From the NCBI GenBank assembly GCA_009792885.1, contig WMCF01000068.1:260061-324060 (forward strand): a DNA stretch of 64,000 bases, read 5' to 3'. How positions within the stretch are numbered: position 1 is the first letter of the stretch; each line of letters starts with the position of its first letter. Below, piece after piece: positions 12,307 through 23,790 of this stretch. The position numbers and the translations under genes were made by a program. The notes beneath the pieces are model-generated. The model was given only the letters and a program-made list of their open reading frames with translations, searched no databases and was not told the DNA's origin. Source of the DNA: Eremophila alpestris peregrina. Its lineage: Eukaryota; Chordata; Aves; Passeriformes; Alaudidae.

Positions 12307-13376
12307 AAAAGCAGAGCTTCCAAGCTGCAGAAAGTATTTTGGGACGTGTTGTACTAGAAATGATCACCAAGAATGTGAAATAACAACCCAGTCATATTTG
12401 GGGTGGTTTGTTGGTGACCAGAGCAGATAAAACTAAAAGCTCCTCAAGGAGACACAGCTCAGGGATTGTGGGGCAAAGCTTGGCACCTCTTGTGAGGTCC
12501 AGCAGTCAAAGTTCTCATTTTGGTGGGGTTTTTCTCTTGGGCTTTCAGAAGGGCCAAGGTCAGAAATGTCTCATTTTAGAGGTTTAATGTCACATGAAGT
12601 AAAAAGCACCTCAAGGTCACCACCTGTACTAAGCATGGGTGCTCCTTTTCTGTTAATCACAATCTCACTCAACTCATCAGCAAGAGCTTACAAGACCTTT
12701 AGAAAATCTGCAAGAAACCTGTTAACCTGGACATGTTCAGTTTTGAAATGTGTTATCTGAAATATCCACTACCCAGAAGTTTAAGACACTTTAGAAGAAC
12801 ACCACAAATAAAAACATGGAGAAATCCAGGCAGAGAAAGTGAGCTGGGGATGAGCTCCACCAAACCAGCTGAGGATGTGGTCTGGTGGCATCCAACAAGG
12901 ACCAACAAGCCCCTAAGAGCTGATCCAAACCTGCCTGAGGGAGCTTGTCCCCAAGGAGTTCTCTTGCCATGAGAGGTGACTGCTGACTGGTGTGAGGAGA
13001 TCTAAAGCTCCAATCAGTCTGAGTAATGAGGATGTGAGCAGATGAGTGGGGAAAGGGTAAAGAAAAAATGGATTTGCTTTGCTGGCAAGACAAGTCAGTT
13101 TGTGGTTATCTCATTCCCCAAGAATCTGATTTATTTGAGCATTAGGACATGGTTCTAACCTAGGTTACTATCAGCCTGATAACAGCTGAGGTGAGCACCT
13201 CTAGTTCTGACACACCAGAATTTACTAGAATCACTTCAGAGATATGAAAACCATGGATTTTTAAAATGTTCTCATATTTTTCTTATGTTTCCTAAACACA
13301 GAATGCAGTTGCAAAAATACCTGCTCCAGGTACTCCTACTTGGAGAACGCTTTATTTTCATCTGAGACCTTCAGAA
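12307..13376. other. Unannotated sequence, no gene seen
   Basis: About 1.1 kb of unique sequence with mirrored short open frames on both strands at about 12733-13093. None is recognised. Confidence 0.55.
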
Positions 13377-13720
13377 GGATGAGGGCCTCTCCTGTGAGGA
13401 CAGGCTGAGAGAGTTGGAGATGTTCAGCCTGGAGAACAAAAAGCTCTGGGGAGATGCTAAAGCACTTTCCAATACCTAAAAGGGCATTAAGAGATATGGA
13501 AATGGATTTTATACAAGGACATGGAGTGATAGGAAAGAGGGAAATGGCTTCAGACTGACAAATATGGGGTTTAGATTAGATATTAGAAAGAAAATCTTTA
13601 CTGTGAGGATGCTGAACACTGGAACAGCTTGCCCAGGGAAGCTGCAGAAGTCCCATCCCTGGAATCAAGGGTTGGGTGGAGCTCTGAGCAACCTGATCTA
13701 GCTGAAGACATCCTCATGAT
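13377..13720 (+). mobile_element. CR1 LINE 3'-region fragment (copy 2), tail missing
   Basis: CR1 landmarks are CTCTCCTGTGAGGACAGGCT, TGTTCAGCCTGGAGAAC, AAGCTCTGGGGAGATG, TTAGATTAGATATTAGAAAG, TGGAACAGCTTGCCCAGGGA and CCATCCCTGGAATC, then GAGCTCTGAGCAACCTGATC. Similarity fades near 13720, before the expected terminal GATTCTGTG-type tail. CR1 copies are normally truncated at the 5' end, so loss of the 3' end suggests a later deletion or strong divergence of the tail. Two internal runs look shortened relative to copy 1. Confidence 0.88.
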
Positions 13721-16643
13721 CAAAAACCAAGATGAAATTGCTTAATAAGCACATAGGGCCCTGAAACCAAATTCCTTTAGGGGTCTCTTCTTCCTTCAGA
13801 TGTATCCTAATTAAATTCTCCAGGAGCTCAAGGGACACTTGTGACTCCAGCAAACCCTTTGAGGTTCCTAAAGAGCCCTCTAAACCAGCAGGCTCTGCTC
13901 TGCTCCTGCTCACCTGATAGCATGGGCTGGTCTGTTGTTTGGCAGCCAGGAGGTTCTGACAGCCCAAGCAGGGCTACAAAACCCTGGCAAACACAGTATT
14001 GTGTTAGTAATTACCAGAATATATTGCCAGAATGTAGCTGGAAGCAAAGGAGACTGGAAAGTCTGCAGTCTTTGTGGCCGGATCACGAGGCACCAAAGCT
14101 CTTTGTATGGATTCTCTCAGTGAGGCTCGTGCCAAAGGGAGCCTTTGGATCTTCAAATATTTGTGCAGGGTGGGGGAGAAGATAAATGGAATGTCATCCA
14201 AGGTAATGCAGAAATATCAGTGAGGAGCAAGGATTTTTATTCAGCAGAATGTTGTAATGTTATCAAGTCAGAAGTTGGCTTTCCTAATAGCTGAAGGAAG
14301 GCTGAGAAACAGAAACACTTTTCAAAAAGCAGGTGAGAATTACCAAGAGTAATCTTGACAGAAAGATTATCAATAACTCCTCAATGGCTAGGTACAATAT
14401 TTTATCTATTTTTTTGTCAAATCCAATTGGGATAGACAAGACTTCTTCTTAGAGCAGCAGGTAGAAACCAAAGCATTCAATGTGGACAGCCAACATCAAC
14501 ATCAGAAAGCAAATCACTGGGATTACTGATACCAGCACTAGGAATTAGTGTGGCAAATGCTGTGATCTAAATCTGTGTTTAACACACAAATCAGTCCAAA
14601 TCTCATAGCAAGAAACTGAAGATCAGCCAGACACTCTGCATTTCAGCTGCAAGGCTCCAAACTCAGATTAATGTACTCGTAGTGTAGGTTAAGTAGTCAG
14701 ATCTGCAATTATTTTCCAGCCCCTGGGAAACAAGTTAAGCAGAGCTTTCAATGGAAGGTAAACATCACTCTCAACATTGCTGATGATAAAAGAAGTATCT
14801 AATATGGTGATCAGCATTTATATTAGACTTTCATTTGATATCTCCTATCCCCAAATGTCAGAGTGCTCCATGAAAAAGGGGTGAGCAATCCTTGACATCT
14901 CTGCTCCCATCTGCAGAGGCTGAACTGGCACCTGGCAGTTGGGTTCCAGAACACAAATATTCCCTTGCCCTCCTTGCAGACATCCCCTGGCCCCTGCCAC
15001 AGAGGAGAGGCTGAAAAAACAAACCCAATCTGGTTGGCTGAGAATGAACACAAATGCACTCACTTCTGAACACAGAAATGGCAATCATGCCTGAAGAGCA
15101 TGAGATGCAAAATATTGCTGAGTTCATGGGAAAGGAGCAAAACAAAAGGTGGCCAGATGCCTCAGACAACCTGAGGAACAACTGCCCCAAGACACCAGCA
15201 CAGAGGGCACAGAAATCTCACAGCAATGAGAAGCAAAGAGGTCACCTCTAGATCAGAGGATCAGCCTCCACTCCTTCCAAAATTCTGAATTAATGGTCTC
15301 AAAAGCTGATTGAGAATGATATGAGGTACAACTTCTGCATTTCTGTAACATCTTACAAAAAAATTGATATTCCACTGAGAATTTTCCCATAGAATAATCA
15401 GTGAAAAACCATCACTTTTTCAGAAAAAATGAAGTGGCTCTGAAGAAATCACATGCAATATTAGAAATGTAAACATATCAGACATTCCTCTTTGGACCAT
15501 CAAACAAATAAAGAGCAAAATTAATTGAAAAGAGCTGATACTGTTGAAGAGTGGGAACCTTCCCTAAGAAAGGAGCTTGAGGAGGTAAAAAAAGACCATT
15601 GTAAAAACTCAGATGTTATGAGTTCAAGCTAACCAGAGTTTTTTTTCTAGGAATGGAGCTGTACAACATCTAAATTCCCAGCACAAATCCTACAAACTTC
15701 TGCTTTCTAATATAGTAAAGCTCTCTTTTACAAAAAAGGAAAGTATAAATATGGATGAACTTGGAATTGTCCTTTGCTTAGATTTTCCATGTGAGTTTCT
15801 CATATGAGCCTTCTCAGGAAAATAACCAAGGAGACTGTCATCTTTTTCACACAGACCCAGAAAATAAAAAGAAATGTTATAATGAAGAAGTGCTCCTCAA
15901 AATGAAAAAATAATGTAATTGCAGCACAAGTAAATATCACTATAAAATAGCAAGGGGAAATCATCTATATTTCACTGATTTTGTAACACATCTCATGGTC
16001 TAAGCCACATGTAAATTAATTAAAAATAGAATTGAGTGGGTAGAAAGGTGGAAAAGACTAACTATAGGAGATGGACATAGAAAGACAGATAAAATCAGTG
16101 GACAACAAAAGGTGGATAGGTAGGTGCCACATATGTTTTAGACCCACTCAGCCCACCTTTGTAGAGACCTTTCTAACCCTAACTCCATACACAGGAAAAG
16201 CACATTTCTGTTTTGGAGCTGAATCACTTTTGGGGTCAAGGAAAAAGAAAATTAAGCCAAGTACGAGCTGGAATTATAGAAAAAAATAAAGTCTCTGATC
16301 TCCAACCAATCCTTACTCTGATAAACAACTCAAGCCATGCAGCAGAAAAACTCAGGACCCACAGGATTTGCTCATCCTTTGCAGGGGGACCAGGATAAAT
16401 TTAGCAGCAGGCTGCCCTCAGCTGCCACATCATGTCTGTGGGGTGAGGTGGCCTCAGCACCTCTGAATCCCTGGAGCAGACCAAGATCTGCTACATCCCA
16501 GGTGAATCAGATGCTACTTTACAGCAATTTTGACACCTGCAGCAACCTTTTCTGGGTCAGCACTTTGGCCATCACACCACAGAAGGGATAAATGAACAGA
16601 AGCAGACACTGCAAGTGTCTTTTTATCTGTATTTTGACAAAGC
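13721..16643. other. Unannotated sequence, no gene seen
   Basis: About 2.9 kb. Short open frames (up to 114 codons, 13841-14185 plus) overlap one another on both strands without recognisable domains. A short telomere-like string CTAACCCTAA near 16173 is too short to call an interstitial telomere. No repeat family was recognised. Confidence 0.5.
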
Positions 16644-17035
16644 TGTGGGGAACCAGGCTACCCCTTCTGGGGTCCCTGGAGGTTTGAGATCCCAAGGGTC
16701 TGGGGACAGAGCCAAAAATCCCAATTCCTTTGATTGAACTCCCTGGTAAACACTGCCACACTTGAAAGAGGAAAGGAAGTCCACGTGGGTTTGATTGGTG
16801 TGATTTTTGTCAGCTCACAGGGTGAAAAATAGAAATTTTAGGTTTTATTGTATAGATAGAATGGGGCAAAGATGGAGGAATCAGGGGGTGTTTTTTGTCC
16901 TTTTCCTGCTTCTCCTTCCCCTCCATCTCTGCAGAGGTGGTGGCCTTTTCTTGGTTGGGTTGTGGTGAGATTTCACTGTCTGACATGGGTCAGTTACTGG
17001 TATTTAAAGGAAAACATTGTTAATGTAGTTTAGAT

Positions 17036-17043
17036 TATAAAAG
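17036..17043 (+). promoter_or_regulatory. TATA box of the candidate LTR
   Basis: TATAAAAG lies in the centre-right of the LTR-like unit, where the U3/R border is expected. Transcription from it would start near 17065 and run rightward. Activity is not shown by sequence alone. Confidence 0.5.
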
Positions 17044-17135
17044 TTCAGGTGCCATTGTAGGAGGGGCAGATTCTGCTTTTCTGCCTTCCTGGGAACATCA
17101 CACTGGACTAAAAGAACTTCTAGAGATAAGAAAAC

Positions 17136-17141
17136 AATAAA
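17136..17141 (+). terminator. Polyadenylation signal in the candidate LTR
   Basis: A canonical AATAAA hexamer sits about 100 bp after the TATA box, matching the place of the R-region polyadenylation signal in an LTR. Confidence 0.45.
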
Positions 17142-17231
17142 TAAGTCTGCGAAACAACTGCAGGGACTCCATCTCTCCTTGGAACTCCATCATCAACTCT
17201 CAGAGGAAAAAACACCAGAAAACCTAAGACA

Positions 17232-18132
17232 AAGCCTTCAAAACCTGACCTGGCCAGCACTGTAAAAATGAGCCAGCCATTACCTGGGGAGGTCTCATAG
17301 ATCAGGTGCAGAATTAAATAGCTTTGATAATACCCTAGGGAGCAAATTATTAATATATTATCACAGCTTGATTAATTAAACCAACAAATCAGATGCTCAG
17401 GTGCAGGAAGTATCAACCTGCAGGAGTTTTCCCATTCTTACACCTGTTAAAGACTTGCTGCATTACAATGAACATTTTCACCTGGCACAGCAGGACTTGG
17501 CTGTTGCCCTCCACAGGTTTAACAGAATTCATCTATATTCAACAAAACTCACCCAAATTCTTATTCCCTCACAATTCTTCCAAGTGATTCTGCTCCCTCT
17601 GCCTGACAAGAAACACATGTTTGTCTCATTTGTTCCATGTAATGATGGAAATTAGATAATGTCTGAACTCAGATATAGGTTCAGAGAATGCTTTTTGGTT
17701 TGAGGAGGGTGGAAGTGAAGAATTTTTTTATTTGAAGAGTTCCTATGCCAGCCATCAAGACAGATTCCTAGTGCTCAGCTATTTTTTATTCCCTGTGAAG
17801 ATTTGGCTTTATCTGAATTATTGACTGTATTTTCAGACTGCTTACTCAGGTTCAAAGACAGACTCTATGACTATTTATGCTTTCCCCTCTGGGACAAAGG
17901 GGTTGGTGTGTTTATTACACACTTCAGGGCAAAAGGATTTTGTGCAATTATTTTGCACACATGGTTACAAAGGTTTTTCACAATTGCAGAAGAGACAGAT
18001 TTGTGTGTTTTGGTTTTTTTTTTTTTTTTGCTCAAAACAGCAGCTGGGGCAGAATCTTATGATGAGTAAAAAAAGCTTGCTCACACAGAATTTACCAGAA
18101 GATCACTGTCACAAAAAAGGGACACTGCTCTT
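17232..18132. other. Unannotated sequence, no gene seen
   Basis: Unique A+T-rich sequence, including a TAATTA-rich stretch at about 17345-17385 and a T homopolymer at 18014-18030. A 136-codon plus-strand open frame (17867-18277) crosses the T run and has no recognisable domain. Confidence 0.55.
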
Positions 18133-18429
18133 CAGTGCAATTTTAGCTATTGAATATCTTCAGAGAAAAAGCTGCCTGAGATATTATTGGCATTTAAAAA
18201 AGGAATATTCTCTTCATACTTTATTTTCTGTTTATGTGGAACAGTGTAAGGAATTTAAAATGAGTCCAAAGTTTTGACTGGCCTAAATTTGCATTTCTAA
18301 ATGCAAAAGAAAGTTGGTGGAAAACATAACTCTAATGAGGATACATTTTTCCTCCCTCCATTATTTTCCCCCATCAATATCTGTCCTGCAGCTTCATGAT
18401 GAAGATATTCAATAGCTGAAATTGCACTG
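18133..18429. repeat. Long inverted repeat, 30-bp arms with one mismatch
   Basis: Arm 1 (18133-18162) and arm 2 (18400-18429) are reverse complements at 29 of 30 positions. The shared core is GCTATTGAATATCTTCA in arm 1. Weaker complementarity continues inward, with AGCTGC and GATATT blocks at about 18171-18185 and 18377-18396. The spacer between the 30-bp arms is 237 bp and carries its own perfect 9-bp palindrome TTTGCATTT CT AAATGCAAA at 18288-18307. This could be a decayed MITE-like element, or two head-to-head copies of an unknown repeat. I know of no family for it. Confidence 0.85.
18288..18307. repeat. Perfect 9-bp palindrome
   Basis: TTTGCATTT, CT and AAATGCAAA form a perfect inverted repeat near the centre of the larger inverted repeat. 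ATTTGCAT-type octamers are POU-factor binding sequences, so it could also be a binding site by chance. Confidence 0.8.
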
Positions 18430-21400
18430 TACACCAATACAACAAAGATTTTTCTAAAGCTTTCTGAGGAGACAAAAATTCCTGCTGCTCCCAAGATGGT
18501 ATATTCTGACCAGGGATGGAACACATCCAATAAATGGAAAATACAATCTGTGGGATACTTTTTTACTCCACAAACTCTGCTGGTGAAGCAGTAGAAAGAC
18601 AAAACAAGAAACATGTCACCATATCTTCTCTCTGCTCCCTCCTGCACAGGCCCAGGGCAGCAGCTCAGAGCTCCAGTTCTTCCAAACACCAGACTAAGCT
18701 GCACAAAACTGCTTTAAAACTGCTCAGCATCTTGAGTGGTGGAATGGAGAAAAACTATTGGCCTGGCTGCTACACTCTTGGTTTTTTTCCCAAGACTGCA
18801 ATCTTTTCCTAATCCTTTTTGCCTCAAGTACATAAATTGTTCTTGGGAGGTGATGAAGAGGGTTGTACATAAAATCCTCCTGACTGTATCACTAATGAAG
18901 ATGCTTTCCAGAGGTTCATTGCCCTGGAGGAAACCAGTCCCAAAGGAAGTTTTGCCTCACTGCAAAATAAGTCGATGACTCTGTGCTCTGGAAACGTCGT
19001 AACCTTGCTCGTGCCAAAGAGTTCTGTGCTCAGATGTTGGGTGGTGCTGAGAGGAAAATGCTCAGCCCTGATTTTGACACCCTGTCTGCCCAACAGAGAT
19101 AGGAAGAACGTTGTTTTAAAGTCAGCAAGTGAGGGGAAAAGCAATTAAAAGAGAAATCTTTTCCTTGCAGGAGAAAAGACGACTCATCATTGACCCACTG
19201 GCAGGCAAAAATGAGAGTAACTCTAGCTTTGAGTTTTGGATATAGACAGAGTTGTTACAAAAGCTCTATTAAAAATAGCCTTACAAAACATGATGACTAA
19301 GAATCACATTGCTGAGGTGCTATTTCTTCCAGTTCACAGTGAAATAAATAATTGCTGTTTCCCTGTAAAAGCTATTCCTGACAGCTTTGGAGCCCAGGCA
19401 GCTCAGCCAGGCACTGCTTTCAGGAGGGAACCTCCAAATGCTCTCCCTTCTCCCTCAATCCCCATGCACTAATAAAAAAACACATGAAAAAATAAAATCC
19501 ACATCTAGAAACCTACAGCTTTGCAGTGACATGCATTCAGAAATGAATTGAGAAAAGCAGAGTAATGGTGGCCTCACTTCAGATTGTTATTCAGCATAAG
19601 GACAGATTGAACCTGGCTCTGGAGTGAACACTAAATGCACTTCCCATAAACACTGGGAAAGTGCTTTAAGTGAGCATGTTGAGTGCAAAGCTTTGATCAT
19701 GTCTACACTCATTTTGGCTTTTCTCTTTGCTTCAAATCCTCCTCATTGTGCTGACCACACACTCCTCTGGCTTGTTCGTTCACTGCAAGCACAAAACAAA
19801 CAAGAGATCTTTCTATATGAATGTTCTACAGTTACAGCAGCAAAATCCTCAAGTGACTCAGTTTATTACATAAAGCCTGGGATATCCTAGGCATTCCCAG
19901 AATACTGATTTGATATGAAAAGAAAACCAGCAGGACACATTTGCTCCACTCCAGTTTGTTTTGCCAGCAGACATGGCACACTGCTGCACCTCACATCTGG
20001 GCCCCACGTCTAGAAAACCAAGTTTTTAAGATTATAACTTCTTTATCATCTTATTTCTTTCTGCAAACGCATCTATTTAAAAGTTACATTAAATCCCTGA
20101 AGAAGCAAAGAAGCACATTTCCCACAGAAGTGAATCATTGCTGATTCCCTTGTCTTTTTTTAAAAAAACAACTTTATCTCATGGATAGAGAGAGTATCTA
20201 TGCATTTGCCTTGGCAACATGTAAAGACTATAATGAAGCAGAAAATATTTTTCATTGTTCCTGACTGTGCAAAGTGAGGGGAGGGAGTTGCAGAGGTTTT
20301 TTTTATTTTGGGGGAGGGAGTGGATTGTGAAGCAGGGTGGGCATTTTCTTGGTTAATATATGTACTAGAAATCCCTCAAGAGCATTTCCAGCCAAGTGAT
20401 AGCAATACCCTGCCCTTCCTGGAAGAGTTTTCATTGAATCCCACTGCAATTAAAGGTTCAGTTCTAAACAAAGACTGAAGGCTTAGGTTATGTAAGGAAG
20501 TGCTACAGAGGAATAGTTTATTCCTCACCTCAGAAGTGTTTCCACACGGTTTGTCCCCACTATTGACCTGGATTCCTGGAGCTCTGGGGACACAAGGCAC
20601 ACATTTGGCCTGTGCAAAGCCCACAGAGAAAGCAAGAACCTTCCAGTACCACGGGGTCACACACAATAGCAAGATGCTTGTGAATGGGTGAGGGAGGATG
20701 AAAGTGAACACTTACACTTAAAAAACAACCTCTGTTGCACTGGCTTGCTGCCAGAAAAAATAACCCATTACAATCAAAACCCAGTTAAGTCAAACAGTCC
20801 ATGCTTAATTAAGCCTGCTCTAAGAGTTTTCTGTTCAAAGCAGCTGATGTTTCCAGCAGGTGAGACTGAAGCTTGCCAGCTCAGAGCACCAAATCTAAAC
20901 CCATAAATGTGGGTGTCCATGCTCTGTGCATTGCTGACACGGAAAAGGGGATGCAGAGCCCAGAGCAGGAATATTCAGAATACAAAGATTCAATTGAAAA
21001 CATCAATAGCTGTGTTGCTTATGCCACCAAACACAGTGGGCTGGGCCTGTCCTCCAGCCCTCAGGCCGAATGAATGCACAGCACAATTCACATCCACAAT
21101 CCTTCTCTCCTCCCCAGAAGGGTGTCTCATTCATATTACCCACTGGGACCAGACCCTGGCAGCTCTCTGTTCCCAAAAGATGGCCAGAAGTCACTTGGGT
21201 GACTGATATTTGCTGGGTATTAAAGGTGTGCCAGGAGTTCTGCTCAGCTGCCAAACAATTAAACACTGTGAGAACCAACAGGAGCCTGGACTGAGACTCA
21301 CATCCCACCCTTTTTCAGTTTATTGGGATGGTGTGTGGCCCATCCATCCCAAAATCATTAACCAAATAGATTCTTTTGAGCTTAAAAGAAAGGGTTTGTC

Positions 21401-23289
21401 TTAGAGGTCATTACAGCAAGACCAATAATTCAAACAAGCCTCACATCCACTTCCAGGGCCCTGCACAATGGGTGATGTGCCAACTCACAGCAGACTCTGT
21501 AGCCTAAATGTAATCCCACACCACAAATATATCCTGATTTTCCAGGTGCAGAAGCTCAGAAAGCCTAATTTTAAACCTCACTTGAAGTGCATGGAAGAGA
21601 GAGAGAGGAAGGAGGGACTGAAAACAATGAATATCAGCTCATTTTGGCCATCAAAACCACAAAAATGTCTGCAGTGCTGCTCAGTCATCCAGGACAGACA
21701 GGGGAGATAAGGAGGGCAGGAAACCACACACCTAAACACACACAGGAGCACCAGGCTACACACACACACACCAGTGTGTCAGTGCTGCCTGTCTGTCAGG
21801 GCAAAACAAACAGCAATGCCACTGAAAAGGTTCCTCCTCTCCTTTTCAGACAGAGGTGTGCAAGCCAAGCCTTGACTCGTTTGGGGAGAGGGTGTTTCAT
21901 TGTGGTTTGGAGATGCATCCAGAATGTTTTATTACTCAGAAACTTTGGTGCTGAGCGTATTTTTCTAAGGAGTCTGAGAATGAAATATGATTCATATTTA
22001 CATCTGTTAACATGTTGGGAACAGAGGGGAAAAAAAAAAAAAAAGGATGAGCAAACTCCTGCTGAAAGAACTAAAGTGAAAAGTTTGCTCAATTTCCCAC
22101 AAGACTTTCTAGGTTTGGGCAGAAAATGTTTGTGTTACCTGAGGTGAAAACACAAGACAGTGGCCAAGTCAGCAATGATTTGAGCTGTGCATCTGGTTTT
22201 TTTGGTAAGGTTGATGGGGAAAGCACATAAGTGTTGTAAATTAGTTATTTCAGTTCTGGATTTTGATACAAACTGTTCAGTCCCATGATGTAATTTGGGC
22301 TGGCTGGCCAGAGCTCTTCCCCTGCAGAAAGAATACATTGTAATAGTTTTGTCTGTGTGAGTGATGAGTGTACACATTCTTATAAATAAGATGTTTTGTG
22401 CAAACTTTTCACATAAATGTGGGGCAGCTGAAGTATAATGGGAGGAAAATGTCACATATTGCAGAGAATTTTTTCCCCAAATTAACCTCCATAAATGTCT
22501 TAAGAGCAGAGGGAGCATCTAATGAAAGGACCTTTATGCAGATGCAGATCATGACATTCCATTCATAAAGCCAGAGAGAAGCAACATGATGTAGCTGCAA
22601 GATTGGAGGGGGGGAGGAGAGAAAAAAAAAAGTGATTTCAGAGTATGGCAAAAGCTCCAAGACATCTTGACTACGACCACAAAAACTTGTATTACCCAGG
22701 CTACACATCAAGGCTGAAGTCTGATTCTGAAAGCCTGACCTTTTCTCAGGGCTGCAGTTTCTCATCTGGAGAAGCATTCCCCATAAAGATCATTTTTATA
22801 TCAGAGCCATTACCTAGATTACCTGCAGTGAGGGACAGGCAGTGATTGGCATTACACAGGTAAACAGGCAGCAAGTCAAGGCACACCTGAGCAACCACAG
22901 ATGGCAGAGAAGAAGAACCATTATTCATCTCTTCAAGAGGAGCAGTGAGAGCAGAGATTCTCCAACAGGACCAGGCAGAAAATAGCAGAGCCAAGAACTA
23001 AAAGCAGAAGTTCTGCAAAGCAGTGCCTCTTCTCTTGGGGTCTGCCATCCTCAGCTGAGGGCAAATCCAGGATTAAATCTGATTTAAGAACATTTATCTG
23101 ACATCTTGCCATATAATGGGAGGATGAGAAGATACCTCCTAATGAATTAATACTTAGTGAACATTTTGTTCATATTCAGCATGGGTTTAATCTATCCACA
23201 CACAGAAGAAGAGACAAAATTAAAGTGATATTCTCAAGTTACCTATAGGGCAAAACCTTTGTCCAGTGAACCACATCACCTCAGAGAGA
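18430..23289. other. Unannotated sequence, no gene seen
   Basis: About 4.9 kb. A (CA)n tract lies at 21756-21771 and an A homopolymer at about 22030-22044. The 186-codon plus-strand open frame at 21587-22147 runs through both tracts and has no domain I recognise, so I read it as chance. The rest is unique sequence with mirrored short frames. Confidence 0.55.
21756..21771. repeat. Short (CA)n microsatellite
   Basis: A pure CA run of about 8 units is preceded by scattered ACACAC groups from about 21724. Confidence 0.85.
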
Positions 23290-23320
23290 AGAAAAAAAAA
23301 ATAAAATAAAATAAAAAAAG
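23290..23320. repeat. A-rich (AAAAT)n tract
   Basis: A run of A is followed by three AAAAT-type units and another A run, as in a decayed poly-A tail. No recognisable retroposed body is adjacent. Confidence 0.85.
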
Positions 23321-23571
23321 GAGTAAGCTTAGCAATGTAGATGTTAAAGGGATGTCAGAACAGCCTGGCAGTGGCAGAGCACACTCAGGAGACTGCAGAG
23401 CAGATGCTACAGATTTAAACTGCTCACCACTCACAGCTGAGAGCAGCATCCGAAAAAAGAAGAACCAAAACACCTTCCACCCCTTTTGTGAACATCACAC
23501 CCAGGGGTGCAGCCAGACAAGGGCAGGGCCACCAGAGCCCCACACCTGGGAGATGCTGCCCCCTTCCCAAG
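23321..23571. other. Unannotated sequence, no gene seen
   Basis: Unique sequence leading into the CpG-richer patch. Open frames on both strands overlap and are unrecognised. Confidence 0.5.
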
Positions 23572-23790
23572 CTGTCGGAAGGGGCTCGTGGGGCGCTGTG
23601 AGGAGGCTTTGAGAGCTGAGAGATGGGAAGCACATGTGAGCACACCCCCGGGGAAGGAGCCCCATGTGCGAGGCAGACCACCAACTAACTGCGTGTGGCA
23701 GGGGCTCAGGGGGTGTGGGACTCGTCTGGGAACCGAACGGGACGGGGGGCAGAGAGGTTCCCACCCTCTGGAAAGAGCCTGGCACGTGAT
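23572..23790. other. Locally CpG- and G+C-enriched patch
   Basis: I count 11 CpG dinucleotides in about 210 bases (23576-23786), well above neighbouring sequence, where tens to hundreds of bases pass without one. The patch is G+C-rich, with runs such as CCCCCGGGG and GAACGGGACGGGG. It could be a small promoter-like or hypomethylated element, or simply a recently inserted G+C-rich repeat that has not yet lost its CpGs. The overlapping 197-codon minus-strand open frame (23495-24088) has no recognisable domain and is probably long because A+T-rich stop codons are scarce here. Confidence 0.6.

Larger units (their letters stand above)
16644..17231 (+). mobile_element. Candidate solo LTR of an endogenous retrovirus
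   Basis: This 588-bp segment has the layout of a retroviral long terminal repeat. It begins TGTGGGGAACC and ends AAGACA (TG...CA) and is flanked on both sides by AAGC, a possible 4-bp target duplication. Inside are an inverted CCAAT box (GATTGGTG, near 16783), a TATA box TATAAAAG at 17036-17043 and a polyadenylation signal AATAAATAAG at 17136, about 100 bp downstream. The spacing fits U3-R-U5 on the plus strand. The look resembles ERVL-type LTRs of songbirds, but the family is a guess. No internal retroviral genes or second LTR lie beside it, hence solo. The exact ends are uncertain because a 4-bp match can be chance. Confidence 0.55.

Noticed and set aside
16165..16180. Telomere-like CTAACCCTAA string
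   Set aside because: Less than two repeat units, within chance expectation.
21587..22147. 186-codon plus-strand open frame
   Set aside because: It runs through a CA microsatellite (THTHT-type residues) and an A homopolymer (K run), overlaps a minus-strand frame and shows no domain. Chance is the simplest reading.
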